A DNA stretch of 11,937 bases from Akkermansiaceae bacterium UBA2381. Its GTDB lineage: Bacteria > Verrucomicrobiota > Verrucomicrobiia > Verrucomicrobiales > DEV007. The stretch spans positions 55,721 to 67,657 of the forward strand of contig DDSV01000053.1 of NCBI GenBank assembly GCA_002344215.1. Reading direction: 5' to 3'. This document shows positions 6,057 through 11,937 of the stretch, piece by piece (position 1 is the first letter of the stretch; each line of letters starts with the position of its first letter). The notes beneath the pieces are model-generated. The model was not told where the DNA came from. It was given only the letters and a program-made list of their open reading frames with translations, and did not search any database. Made by a program: the position numbers and the translations under genes.

Positions 6057-8099
6057 TTGAAGCGGGCGGCCTCGTCGGAGGTCGCCCACATTTACAAAAT
6101 TGAAATGGAATATTCAAAAATTGCTCCAGAAGGAGCACTGAGCCGGGTTTCTCGGCTCCAAAGAACATTCGGGATGGACGTTGTTTTCATCCCAGTCCCG
6201 GAAGGGAAAAAAGGCCCTCAGATAAAGGGCTATCCGGATTTCACCATCGAGAAGATGAGTGATCCGGCATACCTCTCTCAGTTGGAGAAAGGAAATATCG
6301 CAGCCCTCGTGGGGGCAAACTCGGGCGGTCTCGTCTCTATTGATTTCGATGATCTTGAAGCCTATGGCCAATTCGAGCTATCGAACCGTGACATCTGCAA
6401 TACGACAAAATCGTATGGGGCGAGAGGATTGAACCTGTGGTTTAAAATGCAGGGAGAATACCCGAACTCCGTGACCAAACTAGCCAACGAGCACGGGGAC
6501 GGTGCCGGAGAATGGCGCGGTGGGCGTGGAATCACTGTCGTGGACGGAAAACATCCGAGCGGATGTGAGTATCGTGTTGACTCGGCGTTCCCGGTAAAAT
6601 CGATCTCTTTTGACGAGATCAACTGGCCGCAACTCTGGGAGAAGTATCCTGGGAAAGTGGATCCATTTGACGTTCTCACAGAACGATACGGTCCTCCTTA
6701 TCAAGAAGGAAGCAACGGGGGGCGGTCTCTCAACGAGTCTTTCATTGCTGGATGGATCGAGTGTGAAAACAAGATTATCTTTGCCAGGGAGTTTCAGAGC
6801 TTCTATCAGTATTCGGATCAAGATGGGATCTGGAAGCCGCAGGCTACACAGCAAGTTGATGCGCTTATTGCGTCCTATATTTCGAGGCTTGCTGTCGAGA
6901 ACAATGACGAGGGTTTGCACTTCAAGAAAAGAAAGACGACTGTGGCTTCGATTCGAAGTCTGTTGGAGGCGCAAACGTTTTCGAGTTTCGAAAGAAGCAG
7001 GAACAATAGAGACTGGTACTGCGTCGCGGCATCCAATTGTGTGATCGGTGTAGTGGAGCCGAGCATTGAGAGAGGCTCGACACTGTGTCAGCTGCCGTTC
7101 TATCCGAGTTTCTTGCTTCTGGGGAAGTCGGAGGTTTCATATGAAGAAGGGGCTAAATGTCCCCGCTTTCTTAATGAACTTCTCTGCCCCGTTCTTGACC
7201 CTGCTGATGTAGCGCTCCTACAGAAGATGTTCGGCCTTATCCTGGTTTCGCGGAATTCCCTGCAGAAAATCCTCTTGTTCGAAGGCGTCGCAGGCCTTGG
7301 GAAAGGTATCGTTGCGCTGATTCTTGATGCAGTTCTTGGACGGGGGATGGTAACTGAGCTGCGAACGGGGAATCTTCTCAATCGGTTCGAGATCTCTCGG
7401 TATCGGGGGAAGCGCTTGCTCGCAGGTCGTGATGTGTCGTCCGATTTTCTGAGGACACCGGGTGCGTCGGCACTTAAGCGTCTCACTGGAGGTGACTCAC
7501 TGAGTACGGAACTGAAAAATTCCAATGAAGTGGGGGACCTCGTGGGGGATTTCCACGTGGTCATTACGAGTAATTCACCCCTTCTCCTGAGAATTGACGA
7601 CGACTCAACGGCCTGGGAAAGGCGGCTTGTGATCATTCATTTCCGTGCTCCTATCGACGCGCTCCCGAAGCGGATAGGCCACTTTGATCAGGTGCTGCTG
7701 AACGAGGAAGGGCCTGGGATTCTCAATTGGATGTTGCAGGGCGCACAGATCGCGCTGCAAGAGATCCAGAAAGACGGCACGATCTCGCTGACCCCGGCTC
7801 AGCGGTCGCGAATCAGTGATCGTGTGAGGATATCGGACACCGTCGGGTTCTTTGTCGAGTCGAGGTTGGTTTACGCCGCAGACGAAAGCATCAGTAGCGA
7901 GCAACTTCTGTTGGAATACCAGAGGTTCTGTTCTGAAAGAGCGATCACCTGTGAGCCCGATCGCGCTTTCCACCTTCGAGTGAAAGCCCGAATCGAGGAG
8001 CATTTCGGAGGACGGGTGTATCATACCGAGAATGTCCGCTGCGCTCCTGAGGGGAGAAAGCTGAGAGGATATCGAGGTGTGGCCCTGACGGGGAGGTGA
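6057..8099 (+). CDS. PrimPol-type primase fused to SF3-like helicase (replication protein)
   Basis: Residues 30-200 form a bifunctional primase/polymerase domain: IPVPEGKKGP near 45-54, the metal-binding D-x-D at Asp96/Asp98 (VSIDFDDLE), and the nucleotide-site motif DGKHPSG with His166. A linker follows, then an AAA+ SF3/D5-like helicase at about 385-535: Walker A GVAGLGKG (410-417), Walker B-like LLAGRDV (Asp459), sensor TSN (504-506) and an arginine pair ERRL (521-524). The C-terminus (585-680) looks like a winged helix for origin binding. This is the P4-alpha-like plan of a protein that opens an origin and primes it. Walker A ends in Gly instead of Ser/Thr. The longest frame starts at TTG 6057, four bases after the HTH gene, but ATG 6105 is plausible because a strong hairpin lies between. 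Third codon positions are mixed, unlike genes after 9240. Confidence 0.85.
   Translation: MKRAASSEVAHIYKIEMEYSKIAPEGALSRVSRLQRTFGMDVVFIPVPEGKKGPQIKGYPDFTIEKMSDPAYLSQLEKGNIAALVGANSGGLVSIDFDDLEAYGQFELSNRDICNTTKSYGARGLNLWFKMQGEYPNSVTKLANEHGDGAGEWRGGRGITVVDGKHPSGCEYRVDSAFPVKSISFDEINWPQLWEKYPGKVDPFDVLTERYGPPYQEGSNGGRSLNESFIAGWIECENKIIFAREFQSFYQYSDQDGIWKPQATQQVDALIASYISRLAVENNDEGLHFKKRKTTVASIRSLLEAQTFSSFERSRNNRDWYCVAASNCVIGVVEPSIERGSTLCQLPFYPSFLLLGKSEVSYEEGAKCPRFLNELLCPVLDPADVALLQKMFGLILVSRNSLQKILLFEGVAGLGKGIVALILDAVLGRGMVTELRTGNLLNRFEISRYRGKRLLAGRDVSSDFLRTPGASALKRLTGGDSLSTELKNSNEVGDLVGDFHVVITSNSPLLLRIDDDSTAWERRLVIIHFRAPIDALPKRIGHFDQVLLNEEGPGILNWMLQGAQIALQEIQKDGTISLTPAQRSRISDRVRISDTVGFFVESRLVYAADESISSEQLLLEYQRFCSERAITCEPDRAFHLRVKARIEEHFGGRVYHTENVRCAPEGRKLRGYRGVALTGR
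6064..6087 (+). promoter_or_regulatory. Strong hairpin before the primase ATG
   Basis: A 10-bp stem, GGGCGGCCTC (6064-6073) with GAGGTCGCCC (6078-6087), one G-U pair, loop GTCG. It lies between the HTH gene stop and the ATG at 6105. No T-run follows, so it is probably not a simple terminator. It could limit translation or protect the mRNA, and it suggests that the ATG at 6105 rather than the TTG at 6057 is used. Confidence 0.5.
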
Positions 8100-8105
8100 A
8101 GCACC

Positions 8106-8214
8106 GACACGGTAAACACGGATAGATTCGAGAGAGCTCTTAGACAAAAAAGTGTGGGATTCCTCATACCTGATGAAAGTCAGAGGGCCGCTCCTCTTCC
8201 GTGTTGTCCGTGTC
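8106..8214. repeat. 17-bp inverted repeat pair of ACACGG units, possible origin iterons
   Basis: The left copy (8106-8122) reads GACACGG-TA-AACACGGA. The right copy (8198-8214), read on the minus strand, is GACACGG-AC-AACACGGA, matching at 15 of 17 positions. Each copy contains two ACACGG units, giving four in 109 bp, with 75 bases between the copies. The pair fills the gap right after the primase-helicase. In satellite phage P4 the analogous protein binds short repeats at its origin, so an origin is a fair guess; an operator for the zinc-finger gene is the alternative. Confidence 0.55.
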
Positions 8215-8232
8215 AACAACCAGAAATCCAGA

Positions 8233-8505
8233 ATGAGAATCAAAATAGAGCTGTTGGAGAACCAGATCGAATTACCTGACGGCAAGATCCGGGCGAGGTG
8301 TCCCGCGTGCGCTGCCGAAGGAGGCGATTCGAAAGGGAAGCACCTCATGGTCTTCCCCAATGGCAAATACGGTTGCGCAGCACATCCTGGTGACGAGGAG
8401 CACAGGAAGCGAATCGCAGTCCTTGTTGGAGGGGGTGAAGGGAGATACGTGCGGTCTTATCCGCGTGCTAGGATTAATGTGAAACCGAAACCGGGATGGA
8501 AGTGA
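8233..8505 (+). CDS. Stand-alone primase-type zinc-finger protein
   Basis: A 90-residue protein from ATG 8233. A zinc site is visible: CPAC (Cys23, Cys26) and, after 21 residues, CAAH (Cys48, His51), with FPNGKYG between as the expected beta hairpin, so a zinc ribbon like those at the head of DNA primases. There is no catalytic domain. It probably works with the adjacent PrimPol-helicase in template reading; that is inferred from adjacency. The frame is open back to GTG 8152, but that region contains the inverted repeat and codes nothing recognisable, so the later ATG is preferred. No clear ribosome site. The C-terminus is basic (YPRARINVKPKPGWK), fitting nucleic-acid binding. Confidence 0.65.
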   Translation: MRIKIELLENQIELPDGKIRARCPACAAEGGDSKGKHLMVFPNGKYGCAAHPGDEEHRKRIAVLVGGGEGRYVRSYPRARINVKPKPGWK

Positions 8506-8564
8506 TTGAAACCAGAAGGTGCTGCGAACGGCAATAACGCCGCTTTCCGCGTCATATATCCTTG

Positions 8565-8598
8565 AAGGGTCGAGACTTCATTGTCTCGACCCTTTTTT
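8565..8598 (+). terminator. Intrinsic terminator after the zinc-finger gene
   Basis: Stem GGGTCGAGAC (8567-8576) with GTCTCGACCC (8583-8592), loop TTCATT, followed by six T (8593-8598); two more A-T pairs can extend the stem. A textbook rho-independent terminator ending the HTH-primase-zinc-finger unit. It lies only 18 bases before the next start codon, so a leader attenuator is also possible. Confidence 0.88.
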
Positions 8599-8616
8599 GT
8601 ATAAACCCACAAACTC

Positions 8617-8832
8617 ATGGCACGTGCAACGCACTACACCCCGGTCATTTCGCGGTCGGTCGTCGCGGTGCTTTTTCATGAAGCCCAACGTCATCGCATT
8701 CCGATGACGAAGCTTCTGGATCGCCTCCTTAAGGATTCCCTCGCCGGAACTCCTGGGTGGCGGACTGCGTCGCAAGACTGGCCCGAGTTGACGGCACATC
8801 AAAAACAGGATCGGCACAAAGCCGATTGTTAA
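8617..8832 (+). CDS. Small ribbon-helix-helix-like protein
   Basis: A 71-residue basic protein. Residues 8-43 fit the ribbon-helix-helix plan: a short strand TPVISRS, a first helix (VVAVLFHEAQRHR), a turn at IPM, and a second helix TKLLDRLLKDSL. The C-terminal 25 residues are polar and end HKADC. Such proteins dimerise and bind DNA through the strands, commonly as copy-number, partition or antitoxin regulators; the exact role is not readable. No toxin-like partner is adjacent. It is enclosed by intrinsic terminators on both sides, so it forms its own unit. ATG 8617 follows an A/C-rich stretch with no Shine-Dalgarno. The RHH assignment is by pattern only. Confidence 0.55.
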   Translation: MARATHYTPVISRSVVAVLFHEAQRHRIPMTKLLDRLLKDSLAGTPGWRTASQDWPELTAHQKQDRHKADC

Positions 8833-8858
8833 CCAGAAACGCCCATTTCACAAAACTC

Positions 8859-8895
8859 GCCCGATTTCGATCATTCAACCGGAATCGGGCTTTTT
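8859..8895 (+). terminator. Intrinsic terminator after the RHH-like gene
   Basis: An 11-bp stem from 8859-8869 (GCCCGATTTCG) with 8880-8890 (CGGAATCGGGC), including one G-U, a 10-base loop, then five T (8891-8895). It lies 26 bases after the RHH-like gene stop and 44 bases before the next start. Confidence 0.85.
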
Positions 8896-8939
8896 CGTGT
8901 CTTGGGACAAAACTTAACAAACAAAGAAAAGACAACATC

Positions 8940-9458
8940 ATGGCTATTGTAATTAAAGGAGAGTATTCCAAGCGACTTGGGTTGCCTGGTTACAGTTCTC
9001 ACCAATTCAGCATCTCGGTCGAAACAGAGCTTTCTGATCCGAACGACATTCCGAGGGAAGCTTCGAAGATGTACTCGATGCTCCAAAACTCCGTGGATCA
9101 CGAAATCCAGCAAACCGGGTTTGTTCCGGGCGAATCGTATGGATTGACCAAAAACGGGTCAAAAGACGAACATCGCAACGGATCCCCAAAACTATCGCGA
9201 AATACGAACTCCCAGGGAAACGGGAATGTTCGCTGGTCCTGTTCCGACCCACAAAAGGAACTCATCCTGAAGCTCGTCACCGAGAATGAACTCGACCGCG
9301 ACAGCGTGGAGGAGATCGCACTCGACCGCTTCGGCGTCGGCGTCAAACAGCTCAACAAACTGCAAGCATCCGGGCTCATCGCCGAGCTGCTCGAACTCTC
9401 CGGCAAGAGCGACAAGCGGCAGGTCAATGGAAACCGAAGGAGGGAAGCCAAGCGATGA
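8940..9458 (+). CDS. Recombination-associated accessory protein, two-domain (unknown exact role)
   Basis: A 172-residue protein from ATG 8940; the frame is open further upstream, but that part overlaps the terminator. An N-terminal domain (1-64) has mixed strand and helix (FSISVETELSDPNDIP, then SMLQNSVDHEIQQTGFVP) that I cannot name. A polar Asn/Gly/Ser linker follows (65-97). The C-terminal helical domain (98-153) reads WSCSDPQKELILKLV, then DRFGVGVKQLNKLQASGLIAELL. A helical end of this form (aromatic/S-x-x-Q, FG, L-x-x-x-x-A-S-x-L-I) occurs at the end of many phage ssDNA-binding and annealing proteins. It overlaps the nuclease gene by an ATGA, so a joint role in DNA ends or ssDNA is inferred. 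Codon use changes sharply near the linker: mixed before, nearly all C/G-ending after. Confidence 0.6.
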   Translation: MAIVIKGEYSKRLGLPGYSSHQFSISVETELSDPNDIPREASKMYSMLQNSVDHEIQQTGFVPGESYGLTKNGSKDEHRNGSPKLSRNTNSQGNGNVRWSCSDPQKELILKLVTENELDRDSVEEIALDRFGVGVKQLNKLQASGLIAELLELSGKSDKRQVNGNRRREAKR

Positions 9459-10306
9459 ATGCCACCAACATCCTTCCCAGGCCCCTGCCTTCGATTCCTT
9501 CCCCCGCCAAGGTGACCAGAGACCCGCTCGAATACCTCAGCGCCTCGCGCCTGAAGTCGTTCCACACCTGTCGGCTCCAGTGGTACTTCCACTACATCGA
9601 GCAGCTCCCGAGCAAGGTCTCTCCGTCCTTGCTCGTGGGGAAGGTGGTGCATGCGGTCTTGCAAGCCTGGAACCTCGCCCGCTGGCGGGGAGAAGACTGC
9701 TCCATCGAACGGATGGAACTCGTCTTTGAAGCCTGCTGGATTCACGGGTGCGAGGAAGAAGCGATGATCTGGAACTCCGCCGACGAGGAGGCCAAGGAAA
9801 AGGCCGGTGCCCTGAGTATCCTCAGGCACTACCTCACCCACACGCCAATCCCGCAGGAGGAGAAACCGCAGGCAGTCGAGGTGCGCGTCGAGCGTGATCT
9901 TGATGCCCACGGCCTGCCTCCGCTCGTCGGTATCATCGACCTCGTCAGGGCTGGTGGAAAGATCGTGGACTTCAAAACGAGTGCGCGATCTCCCGATACC
10001 TTCATGACGACCCACCAGAACGAGATCCAGCTCGGCTGCTATGCCCTCCTTTACCGGGAGGCTACCGGTCAGCCGGAGTCCGGCTTCGAGCTTCACCACC
10101 TGGTGAAAACCAAGGAACCGAAGCTCATCGTCACCCCCCTGAGCCCGATGACCTCGGAGCAAATCCGCAGACTTGTCAGGATCATGGAAAGCTACGTGCG
10201 CGGCATCGAGGCGGAGGACTTCGTACCTTCGCCCGGTATGCACTGTTCGTGGTGTGACTATTACTCCGAGTGCCGGAGGTGGAAAGGCTCATCGCTTGAC
10301 CGGTGA
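9455..10306 (+). CDS. PD-(D/E)XK nuclease, RecB/Cas4-like, with Fe-S cysteines
   Basis: A 283-residue nuclease of the RecB/AddB/Cas4 branch that would trim or cut DNA ends. Motifs in order: YLSASRLKSFHTC with Cys39; GKVVHAVL with His66; GIIDLV with catalytic Asp162; IVDFKTS with Asp172 and Lys174; QLGCYALLY with Gln192 and Tyr196; and CSWCDYYSEC with Cys264, Cys267 and Cys273. One early Cys plus three late ones is the known 4Fe-4S pattern in Cas4 and AddB. No helicase domain is attached, so it probably works as a lambda-exonuclease-like end-processing enzyme. The start overlaps the upstream stop (ATGA), and AAGGAGGG at 9437-9444 is the best ribosome-binding site in the element. No Cas1, Cas2 or CRISPR repeats are nearby, so a CRISPR role is not supported. 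Codon use is strongly C/G-ending. Confidence 0.85.
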   Translation: MNATNILPRPLPSIPSPAKVTRDPLEYLSASRLKSFHTCRLQWYFHYIEQLPSKVSPSLLVGKVVHAVLQAWNLARWRGEDCSIERMELVFEACWIHGCEEEAMIWNSADEEAKEKAGALSILRHYLTHTPIPQEEKPQAVEVRVERDLDAHGLPPLVGIIDLVRAGGKIVDFKTSARSPDTFMTTHQNEIQLGCYALLYREATGQPESGFELHHLVKTKEPKLIVTPLSPMTSEQIRRLVRIMESYVRGIEAEDFVPSPGMHCSWCDYYSECRRWKGSSLDR

Positions 10307-10408
10307 CCGTTCGCCACCTCGGGCCGATCTCGCTTCGACCATCAATCAAACCAGTCAAACACTGAACCCAAATTCAACGAACCAAAACCCAACCTAAATC
10401 AAACTATC
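10307..10408 (+). promoter_or_regulatory. A/C-rich, G-poor leader before the lipoprotein gene
   Basis: Between the nuclease stop and the lipoprotein ATG, the last 70 bases are almost devoid of G and full of A and C, ending AAACTATC before ATG. No Shine-Dalgarno is present. Similar unstructured A/C-rich leaders precede the ATGs at 8617 (CACAAACTC) and 8940 (GACAACATC). They probably allow initiation without a Shine-Dalgarno pairing. Confidence 0.4.
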
Positions 10409-10789
10409 ATGAAATACCTCACCTCGATCCCGAGGGCGGCTCTTTCCCGAGCCGCCCTCTTGTTTTGTACGGCCCTGATTCTTTCCGCGACCGTTGGTTG
10501 CGGAAAATCCTCCGCTTCCTGGATCCCCTTCGCCTCTGAAGAGCCCGGCTGGAAAGATCGGACCGAATACCTCGAATCCAAAGTCGATCGGATTCACCTC
10601 CAGATGGAGCGCCATCGCGACGAATCGGAACGAGCGGACTTCTGGCGGATCACCTCCGTCGTTCTGTCCCTGCTCGTGTTCTTCGCCCTCGTCGGTGGTG
10701 CCGCTCTCGGTTCAAGAGCGCGGCGCGACTGTCTAGCCGGTGACAATTCATCTCAGGGGATAGAAGCCCTCACCAAATCCTCCAAATGA
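10409..10789 (+). CDS. Predicted lipoprotein with a second membrane helix
   Basis: A 126-residue protein. Residues 1-30 are a signal peptide (basic MKYLTSIPRAALSR, core ALLFCTALILS), with a lipobox ending SATVGC, so Cys31 would be lipidated. A polar part with a short coiled-coil-like helix (about 50-78, rich in Glu, Arg and Asp) precedes a second hydrophobic segment (ITSVVLSLLVFFALVGGAAL, 81-100). A basic tail follows. I do not recognise the family. The stop overlaps the next start as ATGA, so it is co-translated with the next membrane protein and with the clamp. A strong hairpin (10432-10459) lies inside the signal-peptide codons. Mobile-element lipoproteins often serve transfer, entry exclusion or lysis, but nothing here picks one. 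Confidence 0.62.
   Translation: MKYLTSIPRAALSRAALLFCTALILSATVGCGKSSASWIPFASEEPGWKDRTEYLESKVDRIHLQMERHRDESERADFWRITSVVLSLLVFFALVGGAALGSRARRDCLAGDNSSQGIEALTKSSK
10432..10467 (+). terminator. Terminator-like hairpin inside the lipoprotein start
   Basis: A perfect 11-bp stem GAGGGCGGCTC (10432-10442) with GAGCCGCCCTC (10449-10459), loop TTTCCC, then TTGTTTTG. It has the form of an intrinsic terminator with a T-rich but interrupted tail, yet it is 23 bases inside the coding sequence. It could end transcription from the nuclease operon, attenuate the lipoprotein operon, or reflect only codon constraints. Confidence 0.5.
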
Positions 10790-11232
10790 AGTCATTCTCA
10801 GAACTCCCCAACCATCGTGAACTGCGAAGACTCTGGAAACAGGAGCCACTCGATCGACCGACCGCCAATCTCGAACTCACCCCGGACAGCTGGGTGGAGC
10901 GCGGGGCCGAAGTGCTCGGTTGGTCGCTGGCCCGCTTCGAATACTGGCTCAGTGCGAGCGGCTGGCTCAGGGCCTGGCTGCGGCTGAACCTGTTCCTGTC
11001 CGTGCTCCTGATGATCGCGGGGGTGCTTCTCCTGCCACCGGCGGAGCGGGTGCTCCGTCAACTGGCTCAATCCAGTCGATGGGTTACGGCCGTGGTTCAC
11101 GATCTCTTCGGGATCCTCACGAGCCTCCCGCCCGTCGTCATCAGTCTGGGCATCCTCTACCTCACCTTCCTCATGACTCGCTGGGTCATTCGTCGGCGAT
11201 CCGGCCGTCGCGGGGAGGGCTATTACTCATGA
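10786..11232 (+). CDS. Small integral membrane protein, two helices
   Basis: A 148-residue protein. The N-terminal 65 residues are soluble with amphipathic helices (ELRRLWKQEPLDRP, then FEYWLSASGWLRAWLRL). The first membrane helix is at about 68-86 (LNLFLSVLLMIAGVLLLPP), a loop of about 25 residues follows, and the second helix is at about 112-134 (SLPPVVISLGILYLTFLM). A basic tail (RWVIRRRSGRRG) should lie in the cytoplasm, so both termini are probably inside. The family is not recognised. It overlaps the lipoprotein stop (ATGA at 10786) and the clamp start (ATGA at 11229), so it is the middle gene of a tightly packed operon. The partner is probably the lipoprotein, by co-translation. Confidence 0.65.
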   Translation: MKSFSELPNHRELRRLWKQEPLDRPTANLELTPDSWVERGAEVLGWSLARFEYWLSASGWLRAWLRLNLFLSVLLMIAGVLLLPPAERVLRQLAQSSRWVTAVVHDLFGILTSLPPVVISLGILYLTFLMTRWVIRRRSGRRGEGYYS

Positions 11233-11937
11233 AATCGATCACTCCCATCAATCCAATGAAAACCCATCCTCCCATCCAGCTCCAGGCCGGTGACCTCAAA
11301 CCTGTGGTCGCCGGACTCGGCAAACTCATCCCCCGCACTCCTTCGCTCGCCGTTCTCGGCTGCGTGAAGGTGGAGGCGGCGGGACCGCATTCCGTGCGCC
11401 TCACCACCACGGATCTCGACCTCACCCTGAGCGTCGATGTGCCGGCCACGGTGGAGAAGTGCCTCGCGCCCTTCCTCCTGCCATTGCCTCGGCTGCGGGA
11501 ACTCCTCACCGGTTTGCGCTCCGACGAAGTCGTGCCCCTCGGCCCGTCTATCAAGGCTCCGCCCGTGGCCGAGTTCCCCGAGATCCCTCAGGTCCGCACG
11601 CCGGGACTGACCTTGCCGGAACCACTTGTCACCAGCCTGCTGCGTGCCTTTGCCTGTGCCTCGCAGGATCCCACCCGTGCGGTCCTGCGCAGTGCCTGCC
11701 TCGACACGAGCGGCACCGGAGACAAGGCTCACCGCATCGTCGGGACGAATGGCCGGGCGCTCTTCTCGAGCAACTCCATGCATCTGCCGCTGAAGCAGTC
11801 TGTGATCCTGCCCGATCACCCGCTGTGGAAGTGGAAAGCCCTCGCTGAATCCCGGCCCTGGACTTTGCGTCTCGGTAAGGACAAACATCGGGCTGAGGTC
11901 TTCCGTCTCGAAAGCCAGTGGTGGTCGGTGACAGGTC
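11229..11937 (+). CDS. dnaN-like: Divergent DNA polymerase III beta subunit (sliding clamp), partial at right edge
   Basis: The frame is open from ATG 11229 (overlapping the previous stop as ATGA) to the window end, 236 codons; ATG 11256 is an alternative start. Residues 17-120 match clamp domain 1: LQAGDLKPVVAGLGKLIP, the TTTDLDLTL strand-turn, LPLPRLRELLTGL and the closing AEFPEIP. Residues 128-236 match domain 2: LVTSLLRAFACASQDPTRAVL, then HRIVGTNGRALFSS. Domain 1 seems about 20 residues shorter than usual between LLTGL and FPEIP. Domain 3, with the protein-binding pocket, lies outside the window. The normal protein is a ring that holds polymerase on DNA. As element cargo it could give the element its own clamp or compete with the host one. 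Codons are strongly C/G-ending. Confidence 0.8.
   Translation, partial: MKSITPINPMKTHPPIQLQAGDLKPVVAGLGKLIPRTPSLAVLGCVKVEAAGPHSVRLTTTDLDLTLSVDVPATVEKCLAPFLLPLPRLRELLTGLRSDEVVPLGPSIKAPPVAEFPEIPQVRTPGLTLPEPLVTSLLRAFACASQDPTRAVLRSACLDTSGTGDKAHRIVGTNGRALFSSNSMHLPLKQSVILPDHPLWKWKALAESRPWTLRLGKDKHRAEVFRLESQWWSVTG

Noticed and set aside
8617..8832. Antitoxin of a toxin-antitoxin pair
   Set aside because: The protein looks like a ribbon-helix-helix regulator, but terminators isolate it on both sides and no toxin-like partner is adjacent.
8757..8939. Upstream extension of the 8940 gene to an earlier ATG
   Set aside because: It would run through the RHH-like gene and a strong intrinsic terminator and adds no recognisable sequence.
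9098..10243. Long minus-strand open frame (381 codons) opposite the nuclease gene
   Set aside because: The plus strand carries the full nuclease motif set and a ribosome site. The antisense frame is His/Arg/Gly-rich with no recognisable domain, as expected opposite C/G-ending codons.
9455..10306. Cas4 of a CRISPR system
   Set aside because: Motifs alone fit Cas4, but no cas1, cas2 or repeat array is in the window, and the neighbours are replication and recombination genes.
11223..11888. Minus-strand open frame (221 codons) opposite the clamp gene
   Set aside because: It is the GC-rich shadow of the DnaN-like frame, which has clear domain motifs and an ATGA overlap.
3925..11937. Second copy of the tRNA-Thr 3' end as the far attachment site
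   Set aside because: I scanned by eye for the T-arm and acceptor sequence and did not find a copy; the far end must lie beyond the window.

Overview
The window looks like a Verrucomicrobiota (PVC group) chromosome carrying the left part of an integrated mobile element. The lineage call rests on family resemblance only: an ECF sigma factor of the Rhodopirellula/Verrucomicrobium type, a partner protein with a central FecR domain and an N-terminal cytoplasmic part, few Shine-Dalgarno sites, and a zinc-finger/primase layout I associate with that phylum. No search was run.

Layout. Bases 1-3850 are host backbone. They hold the 5' end of a secreted protein gene (minus), rlmH (minus), the divergent tcdA (plus), and a two-gene minus-strand unit of an ECF sigma factor and a FecR-domain membrane protein that meets tcdA tail to tail. 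A tRNA-Thr(CGU) gene follows at 3853-3924. A tyrosine recombinase begins 112 bp after its 3' end, the usual layout of an element integrated at a tRNA 3' end. The far attachment site is not in the window, so everything from about 3925 to the right edge is probably element DNA.

Element, left to right: the integrase; a roughly 435-bp stretch with a frameshifted excisionase-like HTH remnant (minus) and a run of hairpins; a small HTH protein; a PrimPol/SF3-helicase replication protein; a 133-bp gap with four ACACGG units arranged as a large inverted repeat, a possible replication origin; a stand-alone primase-type zinc finger; a ribbon-helix-helix-like protein boxed in by two intrinsic terminators; a recombination-associated protein of unknown exact role overlapping a RecB/Cas4-like nuclease with an Fe-S cysteine set; and a tightly overlapping operon of a lipoprotein, a two-helix membrane protein and a divergent DNA polymerase III beta-clamp (DnaN) that runs off the right edge.

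How the genes fit together. The element seems to carry its own integration, replication initiation (primase-helicase, zinc finger, possible origin, sliding clamp) and recombination (nuclease plus accessory protein). The least explained part is the lipoprotein/membrane protein/clamp operon. Codon use changes from mixed third positions (5717 to about 9200) to strongly C/G-ending codons (about 9240 to the end), with the step falling inside one gene, so the element looks mosaic. No CRISPR array, insertion sequence or recognisable defence cassette was seen.
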